A stretch of 64,000 nucleotides of DNA from Pseudomonas eucalypticola (GCF_013374995.1 NZ_CP056030.1:4744501-4808500); one strand, 5' to 3'; positions 1 to 8,558 are shown, counted from the first letter of the stretch. The notes: generated by a model not told the origin, from the letters alone. Made by a program: numbers and translations.

Positions 1-189
1 TTTTCATGCGGTTATGCCCTTTCGGGTAAAAACGCCTGTATTCACGGCAAACCGGCCACCGCGGCGCTGTGCACGCGCAGGCACGGGGCCCAGGCCGTGG
101 CGCGTGACCGGGCAGTCAGTCACGGCGCTTTACCTGGGCGGGCGGGCTGAGTAACGTCTGCGGCAAAACCTAATAAAGGAATACCCGTC
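1..189. other. Non-coding left edge upstream of the crotonase gene
   Basis: No convincing gene lies here. The stretch holds GC-rich imperfect inverted repeats around 60-125 and, just before the first gene, an AT-rich patch with a purine-rich ribosome-binding site (AAAGGA near 175-180). What lies to the left of the window is unknown. Confidence 0.5.
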
Positions 190-879
190 ATGAGCGAGTT
201 GATCGACTACCAACTGGACGATGGCGTCGCCACGCTGACCTTGAGCAACGGCAAGGTCAATGCGATTTCCCCCGACGTGATCGCTGCGTTCAACGCGGCG
301 CTGGATCGCGCCGAGCAGGACCGCGCGGTGGTGATCATCACCGGGCAGCCCGGCATCCTGTCCGGGGGCTATGACCTCAAGGTCATGACCGCGGGCCCGC
401 AACAGGCCATCGGCCTGGTTACCGCTGGCTCTACCCTCGCCCGCCGGTTGTTGTCGCACCCCTTCCCCGTGGTTGTCGCCTGCCCGGGCCATGCGGTGGC
501 CAAGGGCGCCTTCCTGTTGTTGTCGGTGGACTATCGCATTGGCGTCGAGGGGCCGTTCAGCATTGGCCTGAACGAAGTGCAGATCGGCATGACCATGCAC
601 CACGCGGGTATCGAGCTGGCGCGCGACCGGCTGGGCAAGGCGGCGTTCCACCGCTCGGTGATCAATGGTGAAATGTTCAACCCGCGCAGCGCGGTGGAGG
701 CCGGCTTCCTGGACGTGGTGGTGGGCGCCGAGCAACTGCGCGACACCGCCCTGGCCGCGGCGCAGCAATTGAAGAAGATCAACATGAGTGCCCACCGCAA
801 GACCAAGCTCAAGGTGCGCAAGGCGCTGCTGGACCTGCTGGACGACGCGATCATTCGTGACCAGGAGCATCCGCTCTGA
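190..879 (+). CDS. Crotonase / enoyl-CoA hydratase family protein
   Basis: The 229-residue protein has the crotonase core: a VNAI motif near residues 24-27, an oxyanion-hole segment SGGYDLKVM near 58-66, and GHAVAKGAFLLLS near 101-113 forming the second oxyanion backbone. It is shorter than typical enoyl-CoA hydratases (about 255-260), ending soon after the first C-terminal helices. Crotonases act on acyl-CoA thioesters in the cytoplasm; the exact reaction cannot be told from sequence. The ATG at 190 is preceded by an AAAGGA site. It is followed after about 120 bp by an acyltransferase gene on the same strand, which fits a lipid or acyl-CoA role, but an operon is not proven. Confidence 0.9.
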   Translation: MSELIDYQLDDGVATLTLSNGKVNAISPDVIAAFNAALDRAEQDRAVVIITGQPGILSGGYDLKVMTAGPQQAIGLVTAGSTLARRLLSHPFPVVVACPGHAVAKGAFLLLSVDYRIGVEGPFSIGLNEVQIGMTMHHAGIELARDRLGKAAFHRSVINGEMFNPRSAVEAGFLDVVVGAEQLRDTALAAAQQLKKINMSAHRKTKLKVRKALLDLLDDAIIRDQEHPL

Positions 880-998
880 CACGGCCTCAAGCTCCCACGC
901 CGGCACCCGCGGCTGTGTAGATGTGGTCCATTTAGTTAATTGATCCAATCCCGCACGTGACCTTACACTCCAGCGCTCTGCCAAAGGTGAGTCGCTGG

Positions 999-1718
999 AT
1001 GCTTTTTATCGTTCGCATGTTTCTGATGGGGCTGCATTTTCTTGCCGTGGGCGGCGTGGGCTTGCTGATTGGCCTGTGCCGCCCCTTCCACCCCGACAAC
1101 AGCCGGGTGTTCGCCCGCCTCTATTCACGCCCTGCCATCAGGATTCTGGGGCTGACGCTGGACGCTCAGGTGCGCCCTTTGTTCGAACAGCCGCCCGGCT
1201 GCGTGATCATCGCCAACCACCAATCCAACTATGACCTGTTCGTGCTGGGCCAGGTAGTGCCGCGCCGCACGGTGTGCATCGGCAAGAAAAGCCTCAAGTG
1301 GGTGCCCTTCTTCGGCCAGCTGTTCTGGTTGGGTGGCAACGTGCTGATCAACCGCGGCAACGCCTACCAGGCGCGCCGCGCCTTGCAGACCACCACTCGC
1401 ACCTTGAAGCGCGATACGTCCATCTGGGTGTTTCCGGAGGGCACGCGCAACCAGGGCAGCGAATTGCTGGCCTTCAAGAAAGGTGCCTTTCAAATGGCCA
1501 TCGATGCCGGGGTGCCTATTGTGCCGCTCTGTGTCAGCCGCTATGCCCGCAGCGTGCGCTGGAACCGCTGGCGTGCCGGGCGCGTGGCGGTGCGCTCGCT
1601 GCCGGCCATCCCCACGCAGGGGCTGACGAGCAAGGACATCCCGGCGCTGATGCAACAGTGCCGCGAACAGATGCAAGCGTGCATCGACGAACTGGAACGA
1701 CAGCTGCAGCACGCTTGA
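999..1718 (+). CDS. 1-acyl-sn-glycerol-3-phosphate acyltransferase family (PlsC-like)
   Basis: This 239-residue protein carries the PlsC acyltransferase signatures: the HX4D box in NHQSNYDLF and the FPEGTRN motif that binds the glycerol phosphate. An N-terminal hydrophobic segment (GLHFLAVGGVGLLIGL) anchors it to the inner membrane, where the family acylates lysophosphatidate or related lysolipids. I chose the ATG at 999 because AAAGGTGAG sits seven bases upstream. An in-frame GTG at 957 would add 14 residues but has no Shine-Dalgarno. Its exact acceptor is unknown, since Pseudomonas genomes carry several PlsC paralogues. Confidence 0.88.
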   Translation: MLFIVRMFLMGLHFLAVGGVGLLIGLCRPFHPDNSRVFARLYSRPAIRILGLTLDAQVRPLFEQPPGCVIIANHQSNYDLFVLGQVVPRRTVCIGKKSLKWVPFFGQLFWLGGNVLINRGNAYQARRALQTTTRTLKRDTSIWVFPEGTRNQGSELLAFKKGAFQMAIDAGVPIVPLCVSRYARSVRWNRWRAGRVAVRSLPAIPTQGLTSKDIPALMQQCREQMQACIDELERQLQHA

Positions 1719-1792
1719 ACCCTGCGCGGCTTGCCGACTCTGAACACAGAGACCAAGCTGCATTGACTGCCACCAGTACAAGAAGCCAAGCC

Positions 1793-2764
1793 ATGGGTAG
1801 AGTGGTTGCCGCGGCGGTATACAGCGCCGGAAAGAAAGTCGTGGACATCAGCCTGGACGATGGCGCGGCCTGGGCCAAGAGACCCGGGCACTTCGTCTGG
1901 ATCGGCCTGGAGCAACCCAACGCCGCCGAACTGGCCACCCTGCAACGCCAGTTCGGGCTGCATGAACTGGCGATCGAAGACGCGCTGGAAAAGCACAGCC
2001 GCCCCAAGCTGGAAACCTTCGGTGACGCGCTGTTCATCGTCACCTATTCGCCGGTACGGCTGGACGGCAAGCTGGAGTTCATTGAAACCCACATCTTCGC
2101 TGGCAAAGGCTATGTCATCACCGCCCGCAACGGCCATTCGGCGTCGTATTCCCTGGTGCGCCAGCGTTGCGAAGCCCGGCCGTTGCTGCTGGAGCACGGT
2201 GAGGATTTCGTGCTGTACGCTTTGCTGGACTTCGTCACGGAAAACTACCAGCCGGTCAGCGAGGCCATTCATGCCGAGATCGAGCAGATAGAAGCCAATG
2301 TACTGGCCGACTGCCTGCGCGAGGCCGATGTGCAGCGCTTGCACAGCCTGCGCCGGGAACTGCTGCGGCTGCGCCGTTATGTGGCGCCCATGGTGGAGAT
2401 CAGCGAGGAGTTGCAGCGCCTGTCCTTCCCCTTCATCGACAAGAACATGCGCCCGTATTTCCGCGACGTGGAGATCCATGTCACCCGGCAGATGGAAGAC
2501 CTGGGCACCATGCGTGACATCGCCAGCCAGACCATCGAGGTGGGCATGCTGCTGGAGTCTTCACGCCAGAGCATCGTGCAGCGCAAATTCGCGGCCTGGG
2601 CGGCGATCCTGGCGTTTCCCACGGCGGTGGCCGGCATCTACGGCATGAACTTCCAGAACATGCCGGAGCTGCACTGGCAGTACGGGTATTTCGCGGTGCT
2701 GGGGGGCATTGCGGTGGGGTGCACCGCGCTGTACATCAGCTTCAGGCGTTCGGGCTGGCTTTAG
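1793..2764 (+). CDS. CorA family divalent-cation transporter
   Basis: The 323-residue protein has the CorA layout: a large N-terminal cytoplasmic funnel, a long helix, and two C-terminal membrane segments. The first (FPTAVAGIYGMNFQNM) ends in the diagnostic GMN loop near residue 284. The second is YFAVLGGIAVGCTALYISF. Family members move Mg2+, Co2+ or, in the ZntB branch, Zn2+; the substrate is not decidable here. The reading frame is open far upstream to 1274, but similarity to the family starts at MGRVV, so the ATG at 1793 is used. It follows the plsC-like gene by 74 bp and converges on the amidotransferase gene. Confidence 0.92.
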   Translation: MGRVVAAAVYSAGKKVVDISLDDGAAWAKRPGHFVWIGLEQPNAAELATLQRQFGLHELAIEDALEKHSRPKLETFGDALFIVTYSPVRLDGKLEFIETHIFAGKGYVITARNGHSASYSLVRQRCEARPLLLEHGEDFVLYALLDFVTENYQPVSEAIHAEIEQIEANVLADCLREADVQRLHSLRRELLRLRRYVAPMVEISEELQRLSFPFIDKNMRPYFRDVEIHVTRQMEDLGTMRDIASQTIEVGMLLESSRQSIVQRKFAAWAAILAFPTAVAGIYGMNFQNMPELHWQYGYFAVLGGIAVGCTALYISFRRSGWL

Positions 2765-2769
2765 TAACG

Positions 2770-2789
2770 GGAGCTGGCTGGCCAGCTCC
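2770..2789. terminator. Bidirectional hairpin between convergent genes
   Basis: A near-perfect stem GGAGCTGGC / GCCAGCTCC with a 2-base loop sits between the 3' ends of the CorA-type and amidotransferase genes. No long T tract follows on either strand. It resembles other gene-end inverted repeats in this window. Confidence 0.55.
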
Positions 2790-2795
2790 TGCCGG

Positions 2796-3506
2796 TTACT
2801 GCTGCGCCACGAAGCGCAACATCCACTCACCGACCACGGTGCCCTGGTGCTCGCGCGCCAGGCTGGCCACTGCGGCGCTGTGCACGGCCTGGCCCAGGCT
2901 CTGCACGCGCAGGTCGAGCAACGCGCGGGAGTAGTCGTGCTGGAATTCCGGGTGGCCCTGGAAGCACAACACCTGGTTGCCGATGTGGTACGCCGCGTTC
3001 GGGCAGAATGCGCTGGAGGCGACCACAGTGGCCCCTTCAGGCAGCGCGGTCACTTGGTCCTGGTGGCTGATCAGCAACGCCAGCTCGCTGGCCGGTGGGT
3101 TCATCCATTCGGCCTGGGTGTCGACCTTGTAGTCATGCACGCCCACGCCCCAGCCCTGGCTGGCACGCTCGGCACGCCCGCCCAGCAGCAAGGCCAGCAA
3201 CTGGTGGCCGAAGCATACGCCCAGCAGCTTGTCGCCCCGCTTGTAACGCTCCAGCAGGTACGTCTTGAGGGTTTGAATCCAAGGGTCGGTACCGAACGAG
3301 TCGGCCTTGCTGCCCGTGACCAGGTAGGCGTCGAACACCTCGTCGTCAGCCGGGTAATCACCGTTCAACACGTTATGAATGACGAATTGCGCCGCGATGG
3401 GCTGGCGCGCGAACAACTGCTCGAACATCCGGCCGTAGCCCTGGTATTGGTCGACCAGCTCCGGCCGCAGGACATCGGTTTCCAGGATGCAGATACGTAA
3501 CGACAT
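2796..3506 (-). CDS. Class I glutamine amidotransferase domain protein
   Basis: This 236-residue stand-alone GATase I has the nucleophile elbow GVCFGHQ (Cys98) and the partner His185 and Glu187 in QGHPEF, so the triad is intact. Such single-domain proteins resemble the amidotransferase half of GMP synthase and the YfeJ/GuaA-like group; some hydrolyse gamma-glutamyl compounds. The ATG at 3506 (MSLRIC) is taken because the family begins with this beta strand; the open frame runs 10 codons further. It is monocistronic and convergent with the CorA-type gene. The physiological substrate is unknown. Confidence 0.88.
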   Translation of the reverse strand: MSLRICILETDVLRPELVDQYQGYGRMFEQLFARQPIAAQFVIHNVLNGDYPADDEVFDAYLVTGSKADSFGTDPWIQTLKTYLLERYKRGDKLLGVCFGHQLLALLLGGRAERASQGWGVGVHDYKVDTQAEWMNPPASELALLISHQDQVTALPEGATVVASSAFCPNAAYHIGNQVLCFQGHPEFQHDYSRALLDLRVQSLGQAVHSAAVASLAREHQGTVVGEWMLRFVAQQ

Positions 3507-3536
3507 AGAAAAAGTACCCGACACAGTAAGAGGCAA

Positions 3537-3925
3537 CAGTGCACGGCGCTGAGACTGCGCGAAACCGGGGCCGCTGGCAAGCCCAGCGGAGCATGAACCA
3601 TCCTGCCCTACCGTTCGGCGGCGCCTGACGAGTGGTCATTCCGGGTTCACGTACGATAACCGGCAACCGGCCTCTCTAGCATGGGAATCACTGGGTCGTT
3701 CCCCTGAACAATAGACAATTTGGCAATGGTGTCGCGATATGAACAGACGAAAGCGTTCTAAGGCACAGCCTGCGGGGGCCCTACTGTTACAAATATCGCC
3801 TTGGGTGGCTCGACGTGGCGGCAGTTCAGGTCGAGCAGGCGATCGCGACATCAGGTGCACGTCTTCGCCTGGCCAACAAGGCCCGCAGTCGGCGCAAAGG
3901 AAGAATAACAAGAAGGCAGCCAACC
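3537..3925. other. Intergenic stretch without a recognisable gene
   Basis: About 390 bp lie between the amidotransferase start and a possible micro-gene. Open frames here (for example a plus-strand frame from 3739) give low-complexity Arg/Gly/Ser-rich products with no family resemblance. It must contain the promoter of the minus-strand amidotransferase gene. I see no RNA gene or repeat. Confidence 0.5.
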
Positions 3926-4021
3926 ATGCTCAAACACGACAAAGTACGTCAGGCCGGCATTATCGTCGTCATTACCACGCTGTTGCTGATTCTCCCCAAC
4001 CTCTCTCGGCTGTTCGGGTGA
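3926..4021 (+). CDS. Possible 31-residue single-span membrane microprotein
   Basis: The frame MLKHDKVRQAGII... encodes a short basic N-terminus followed by a clean hydrophobic span (about residues 11-27, ending ILPNLSRLFG) and stops at 4021. A purine-rich AAGAAGG lies about 10 bases before the ATG, and a hairpin follows at 4053-4070. This is the pattern of a real membrane microprotein. I recognise no family, so it could be chance. Confidence 0.45.
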   Translation: MLKHDKVRQAGIIVVITTLLLILPNLSRLFG

Positions 4022-4052
4022 CCCACAGTCAGGCTACCGGATAAAAATTGCC

Positions 4053-4070
4053 GCCCTCGCTTTCGAGGGC
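4053..4070 (+). terminator. Hairpin after the microprotein frame
   Basis: GCCCTCG-CTTT-CGAGGGC forms a perfect 7-bp stem between the microprotein stop and the rhodanese-like gene. There is no T tract downstream, so it may be a weak terminator or a leader hairpin. Confidence 0.4.
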
Positions 4071-4117
4071 TGTGCATCTGTGCCAATCTTCCAGCCTGAA
4101 CCCTTGGAGATTGGCCC

Positions 4118-4528
4118 ATGCGCAGATGGATTGCCCCCCTCGTATTACTGATGAGCGCCCACGCCAACGCCTACGTCGACATCGACGAAGCGGTGGACCA
4201 GATAGGCAATGGCGTGGTCATTCTCGATGTGCGCAACAATGACCAGTTTGCCGCCGGCCATATCAACAATGCGCTGCAGGTGGACATCGCGCTTCGCCCT
4301 CTGTCTTCCAGCGACACCGATGCGCGCGGGCTGGCGTACCAGCTGGCCAAGGTGATCCAGAACAAGAGTCAGGTGGTGGTGATGTACAGCGACACCGATG
4401 CGAACGCCAACAAGGCCGAAGCGGCATTGAAGAAGGCTGGCTTCCTGAGCATCGTCAACGGTGGCAATTACATGGACTTGAACTCGGCGCTGTTCCGGCT
4501 GTGCCAGAAGGACAACTTCTACTGCTGA
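4118..4528 (+). CDS. Exported rhodanese-like domain protein lacking the catalytic cysteine
   Basis: The 136-residue product has an N-terminal signal peptide (RRWIAPLVLLMSAHANA) and a single rhodanese fold: VVILDVRNNDQFAAGHI is the classic early motif, and VVVMYSDTDANANKA occupies the position of the CRxGxR active loop. Here the loop reads YSDTDA from about residue 90, with no cysteine, so sulphurtransferase activity is not expected. The only cysteines are near the C-terminus (LCQKDNFYC) and could form a disulphide in the periplasm. A binding or structural role is more likely. TTGGAG precedes the ATG. Confidence 0.85.
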   Translation: MRRWIAPLVLLMSAHANAYVDIDEAVDQIGNGVVILDVRNNDQFAAGHINNALQVDIALRPLSSSDTDARGLAYQLAKVIQNKSQVVVMYSDTDANANKAEAALKKAGFLSIVNGGNYMDLNSALFRLCQKDNFYC

Positions 4529-4534
4529 GCTGCG

Positions 4535-4601
4535 GTGCCTGCCGGCACTGGCTGGCTCGCGAGCTTTAGCATCTGCAAAGCTCGCTGGCTGGCCAGCACC
4601 T
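4535..4601. terminator. Long inverted repeat between convergent genes
   Basis: Arms GCGAGCTTT (4559-4567) and AAAGCTCGC (4577-4585) are flanked by further complementary stretches (GGTGC...GCACC), giving an extended stem between the rhodanese-like and transglutaminase-like 3' ends. It is related in sequence to the repeat at 8905-8962. Confidence 0.55.
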
Positions 4602-4606
4602 GCCCG

Positions 4607-5410
4607 TCATTGAACCTGGATCTGCACCTGGGTGGTCGGCGTCACCACCACCTTGGCGTGCATCTGTTCGAAGCCACCGCCACGGCGCATGCCGCGTACC
4701 GGGCAGGCATCCAGGTAGTCCAGCCCCACCGCCAATTTCAGGTGCCGCTCCGGCTTGGCCAGTTCGTTGGTCACATCGAAACTGTACCAGGCATCGTCCA
4801 GCCAGGCTTCCGCCCAGGCATGGCTGGCCAGGTGCTCGCTGTCGCCGCTGAACAGGTAACCTGACACGTAGCGCGCCGGCACCCCCAGGCTGCGGGCGCA
4901 GGCCAGGAATGCATGGGTGTGATCCTGGCAGACGCCGGCACGGGCCGCGAACGCCTGGGCCGCGCTGGTGCCCACCTCGGTCGCGCCGGGGGTGTAGGTC
5001 ATGTGCTGGTTCAAGGCGTGCATCAGGTCGATCAGCGCGCTACGGTCGCTGCGCTGCTTGCATTGCTGGTCGGCGAAGGCCCGCAGTGCCTCGTCGGCCT
5101 CGGTAAGGCGGGTGAAGCGACGAAACGGCAGCGGCGACTGCGCTTCATGCTCGGCCTCGCGCGTTTCGTCGATGTCCACCTGGCCACGGGCACCGATGAT
5201 GATGTCGTGGTGCGGCTCGTCCAGGGTCAATACATGGAGGATATTGCCGAACGGGTCCAGCTGCGCGCGCACATGGCGCGGCAGGTCCAGTTGCCAGCTG
5301 AGCACGTGCTGGCGCTCGCTGTCGTGCGGGGTCAGGCGCAGGTACTGGATGCTGGCGCGCACCTCGTCTTCGTAGTGGTACGCAGTCTCGTGGCTTATGG
5401 AGAGTCTCAT
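4607..5410 (-). CDS. Transglutaminase-like cysteine protease family protein
   Basis: The 267-residue protein has an N-terminal beta domain (MRLSISHETAYHYEDEV) followed by a transglutaminase core with Cys in RAGVCQDHTHAF, His in ASHAWAEAWL and Asp in FDVTNE, so the catalytic triad is present. It is the third gene of a minus-strand operon: its ATG (5410) overlaps the stop of the alpha-E gene by 4 bp (ATGA). Families of this kind co-occur with ATP-grasp and alpha-E proteins in predicted peptide-ligating/cleaving systems. The substrate is unknown. The open frame extends to 5620, but that part overlaps the alpha-E coding region. Confidence 0.9.
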   Translation of the reverse strand: MRLSISHETAYHYEDEVRASIQYLRLTPHDSERQHVLSWQLDLPRHVRAQLDPFGNILHVLTLDEPHHDIIIGARGQVDIDETREAEHEAQSPLPFRRFTRLTEADEALRAFADQQCKQRSDRSALIDLMHALNQHMTYTPGATEVGTSAAQAFAARAGVCQDHTHAFLACARSLGVPARYVSGYLFSGDSEHLASHAWAEAWLDDAWYSFDVTNELAKPERHLKLAVGLDYLDACPVRGMRRGGGFEQMHAKVVVTPTTQVQIQVQ

Positions 5411-6357
5411 ACAGCCTCCAGGTAGGAACTGTGAATGGCGTTGCCCAATTCGGCGACCTTGGGGATGAATTCGGTGAGCCAGGCGTGCAGGCCTTCGTCG
5501 AGAATCTCGCCGATGCCGGTGTAGCGCAGGCGCGCGTCCAGCTCGGCGGCCAGGCGTTGGGCCGGGCGACCGTTGAGGCCCGGCAGCGAGGCCAGGATCT
5601 GGTCGATTTCCTCGGTGCACGCACGCAGCGAGCGCGGCACGTCGGCACGCAACAGCAACAGCTCAGCCACGTTGTGGGCCGATGGCGCGTCGCGGTAGAT
5701 CTCGGTGTAGGCCTCGAACGACGACAGGGCACGCAACAGGGCGCTCCACTGGTAGTAGCTGCGCGCCGAGCTCTCGTCCACCGACTCGGCTTCGTCACCC
5801 AGCATTTCGTAGCGGGCATCCACCAGCCGCAAGGTGTTGTCGGCGCGCTCGATGAAGGTACCCAGGCGAATGAAGCGAAACGCGTCGTTGCGCATGATGG
5901 TGCCGTAGCTGGCGCCGCGAAACAGGTGCGAACGCTCCTTGATCCATTCACAGAAGCGGCTTAGGCCATAACGCCCCAGGCCCTGCTCGGCGATGCCGCG
6001 GATTTCCAACCAGGTGGAGTTGATGTTTTCCCACATGTCGGCAGTGATGCGCCCACGTACGGCATGGGCACTGGCGCGGGCCGCGCCCAGGCAGCTGTAG
6101 ATGCTGGCCGGGTTGCTGGCGTCCAGGGCGAAAAAGTGCAGCAGCCGTTCGGCGTGCAGCTTGCCATGGCGCTCCAGGTAGTCGTCCAGGGTGCCGGTGA
6201 TCAGCAGCGGCATGGCCATTTCATCCAGGCCGTCACCGCGCCCGTCCTGTGGCATCAGCGACAGGGAATAGCTGACGTCGAGCATCCGTGCGAGGTTTTC
6301 GGCCCGCTCCAGGTAGCGCGACATCCAGTACAAGTCAGAGGCAGTTCTACTCAGCAT
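5407..6357 (-). CDS. Alpha-E (DUF403) domain protein
   Basis: This 316-residue, almost wholly helical protein begins MLSRTASDLYWMSRYLERAENLARML, which is the conserved start of the alpha-E/DUF403 family. The family has no proven enzymatic activity and is found beside circularly permuted ATP-grasp and transglutaminase-like genes. Here it sits between exactly those two: 12 bp after the ATP-grasp stop and overlapping the transglutaminase start by 4 bp. This indicates co-translation and probably a shared complex. Confidence 0.92.
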   Translation of the reverse strand: MLSRTASDLYWMSRYLERAENLARMLDVSYSLSLMPQDGRGDGLDEMAMPLLITGTLDDYLERHGKLHAERLLHFFALDASNPASIYSCLGAARASAHAVRGRITADMWENINSTWLEIRGIAEQGLGRYGLSRFCEWIKERSHLFRGASYGTIMRNDAFRFIRLGTFIERADNTLRLVDARYEMLGDEAESVDESSARSYYQWSALLRALSSFEAYTEIYRDAPSAHNVAELLLLRADVPRSLRACTEEIDQILASLPGLNGRPAQRLAAELDARLRYTGIGEILDEGLHAWLTEFIPKVAELGNAIHSSYLEAV

Positions 6358-6369
6358 TGGCAGGCATCC

Positions 6370-7779
6370 TTAATCCTCGACCACCCAGGTGTCCTTGGTT
6401 CCGCCACCCTGGGACGAGTTGACCACCAGCGAGCCCTCGCGCAGCGCCACGCGGGTCAGGCCGCCGGGCACCACACGGGTTTCGCGGCCGGCCAGGACGA
6501 ACGGGCGCAGGTCGATATGGCGCGGGGCAATGCCGTTTTCGACGAAGGTCGGGCAGGTCGACAGCGACAGCGTCGGTTGCGCGATGTAAGCATGGGGCCG
6601 GGCCTTGAGGCGGGCACGGAAGTTCTCGATCTCGGCGGCGCTGGCCGCCGGCCCCACGAGCATGCCGTAGCCGCCGGAACCCTGGGTTTCTTTGACCACC
6701 AGTTCGGGCAGGTGCGCCAGCACGTGGGACAGCTCTTCGGGTTTGCGGCACTGCCAAGTGGGCACGTTCTTGAGAATCGGCTCTTCATCCAGGTAGAAAC
6801 GGATCATGTCGGTGACATAGGGGTACACCGACTTGTCGTCGGCCACCCCGGTGCCGATGGCGTTGGCCAGAATGACGTTGCCCGAGCGGTACGCAGCCAG
6901 CAGCCCCGGCACGCCCAGCATCGATTCCGGGTTGAAGGCCAAGGGGTCCAGGTAGGCATCGTCCAGGCGCCGGTAGATCACATCCACGGCCTTGGGGCCA
7001 TCGGTGGTGCGCATGTACACCCGGTCGTCACGCACGAACAGGTCGGCGCCTTCCACCAGTTCCACGCCCATCTCCCGCGCCAGGAACGCATGCTCGAAGA
7101 ACGCACTGTTGAAGCGCCCGGGGGTCAGCACCACCACGCTGGGGTTGTCGATGGGGCTGGAGCTTTTCAGGGTGTCGAGCAACAGGCTGGGGTAGTGGTC
7201 GATAGGGGCGATGCGCTGGGCGGCGAACAGCTCGGGGAACAGGCGCATCATCATCTTGCGGTCTTCGAGCATGTAGCTCACGCCGCTGGGGGTGCGCAAA
7301 TTGTCTTCCAGGACGTAGTAGCTGCCGTCGCCGTCGCGCACCAGGTCTACCCCGGAAATGTGCGAGTAGATATCGCGGTGCAGGTTCAGCCCCTGCATCG
7401 CCAGCTGGTACTGCTCGTTGGCCAGCACCTGTTCGGCGGGGATGATCCCGGCCTTGATGATGCGCTGGTCGTGATACAGGTCGGCCAGGAACATGTTCAG
7501 CGCCTTCACGCGCTGGATACAGCCACGCTCCACCACCCGCCACTCGCTGGCCGGGATGCTGCGCGGAATGGTATCGAAAGGAATCAGCCGCTCGGTGCCC
7601 TGCTCATCGCCATAGAGCGTGAAGGTGATACCGGCGCGGTGGAACAGCAGATCGGCTTCCCGGCGCCGCTGGGCCAGGAGTTCTTCGGGGGTGTCGGCCA
7701 ACCAGCGGGCGAACTCCCGGTAATGCGGGCGGACAACGCCGCCGGCATCGTACATCTCATCATAAAAGGTGCGGATCAT
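6370..7779 (-). CDS. Circularly permuted ATP-grasp protein (DUF404/DUF407 type)
   Basis: The 469-residue protein starts MIRTFYDEMYD and has the hallmarks of the permuted ATP-grasp family: LNMFLADLYHDQRI, YYVLEDNLRTPSGVSYM, the ligand region VVKETQGSGGYGMLVG, and ALREGSLVVNSSQGGG near the end. ATP-grasp enzymes join a carboxylate to an amine through an acyl-phosphate; this group is predicted to make short peptides or amides. The ATG at 7779 is preceded by AAGGAG. It heads the three-gene operon with alpha-E and transglutaminase-like genes. Confidence 0.93.
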   Translation of the reverse strand: MIRTFYDEMYDAGGVVRPHYREFARWLADTPEELLAQRRREADLLFHRAGITFTLYGDEQGTERLIPFDTIPRSIPASEWRVVERGCIQRVKALNMFLADLYHDQRIIKAGIIPAEQVLANEQYQLAMQGLNLHRDIYSHISGVDLVRDGDGSYYVLEDNLRTPSGVSYMLEDRKMMMRLFPELFAAQRIAPIDHYPSLLLDTLKSSSPIDNPSVVVLTPGRFNSAFFEHAFLAREMGVELVEGADLFVRDDRVYMRTTDGPKAVDVIYRRLDDAYLDPLAFNPESMLGVPGLLAAYRSGNVILANAIGTGVADDKSVYPYVTDMIRFYLDEEPILKNVPTWQCRKPEELSHVLAHLPELVVKETQGSGGYGMLVGPAASAAEIENFRARLKARPHAYIAQPTLSLSTCPTFVENGIAPRHIDLRPFVLAGRETRVVPGGLTRVALREGSLVVNSSQGGGTKDTWVVED

Positions 7780-7919
7780 GCCGTACTCCTTGTCACCCGG
7801 ACACCAAGGCCATCGCAAGGCCCGTGCCAGCGGCATAAACGCTTATAAAACAATCGGTTGGCTAAAACCGCGGCGAACGACGCACCATTCCTGTGCGTGT
7901 TCCACCACAACCGGCTTGT

Positions 7920-7942
7920 GGACGCTTCATTGCGAAGCGTCC
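7920..7942 (-). terminator. Hairpin downstream of the rraB-like gene
   Basis: A perfect 9-bp stem GGACGCTTC / GAAGCGTCC with loop ATTGC lies about 60 bp past the stop of the minus-strand gene ending at 8000 and before the ATP-grasp operon. There is no T tract, so it could be a terminator or part of the operon leader. Confidence 0.45.
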
Positions 7943-7999
7943 TAAGGATAGCCGCAAGCCCCACGTTGTCAGCGTGAGGCTCGAACCTTTCACCTGATT

Positions 8000-8341
8000 T
8001 TATGCTTGAAGCCGTTGGACCTGATGCTTGACGCCCCACCCTTCGATCTCACCGCCCAGCGGTTCGATGACGGCCTCGAAGTCTTGCTCGAACTCGCCGA
8101 TGCCGCCATAGGTGGCGTACATCACCTTGCTGAGTTCCAGGTACCAGGCGCCGTCGTCCCGTTCACTGACCTGCGCATTGAGTGATTCACCCTGAAACTT
8201 TCCCGCCGCCGTACGCGCACGTTTCTCGTCCGGGAACACGGCATAAAACTCGATGGGGTGGATGCTGGCGAAATCGAATCCGCCTTCTTTCATGCGGCGC
8301 AGCACATGGGTGCTGATGTCTTCTTGATAGGCTGTGCTCAT
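8000..8341 (-). CDS. rraB: RraB-family regulator of RNase E activity
   Basis: The 113-residue acidic protein (DFASIHPIEFYAVFPDEKRARTAA, then DGAWYLELSKVMYATYGGIGEFEQDFEAVIEPLGG) matches the RraB/DUF1260 fold, whose E. coli member binds RNase E and modulates mRNA decay. It is about the usual length. The start at 8341 has GAGGACGATCC upstream. It is probably monocistronic. Whether this homologue acts on RNase E in Pseudomonas is inference. Confidence 0.8.
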   Translation of the reverse strand: MSTAYQEDISTHVLRRMKEGGFDFASIHPIEFYAVFPDEKRARTAAGKFQGESLNAQVSERDDGAWYLELSKVMYATYGGIGEFEQDFEAVIEPLGGEIEGWGVKHQVQRLQA

Positions 8342-8558
8342 GGATCGTCCTCCTCATCATTGATGGATAGACTTTCAGTACTTCCAGGACCTCCGTTGAC
8401 AGATGACTGCAAAGGGAATACGCGACCCGCTCGGGTCACCCGGAAACAAGCATGAAGCTGACAAGACAAGGTCACGACCAACGGTATTGGCCGCCCTCGG
8501 TTGCAGAGTAGCGCGAAGGCAGCGCCTGTGCCAGAGGGTCAGGCGCACGGGATGAGGA

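Noticed and set aside
1274..1792. Long N-terminal extension of the CorA-type protein
   Set aside because: It overlaps the plsC-like gene in another frame and has no similarity to CorA; the family begins at the ATG at 1793.
3271..3290. tRNA T-loop-like sequence (GGTTTGAATCC)
   Set aside because: It lies inside the amidotransferase coding sequence with no acceptor stem or anticodon arm around it.
6064..7848. 594-residue plus-strand open frame opposite the ATP-grasp and alpha-E genes
   Set aside because: His/Gln/Val-rich product without family features, antisense to well-supported genes.
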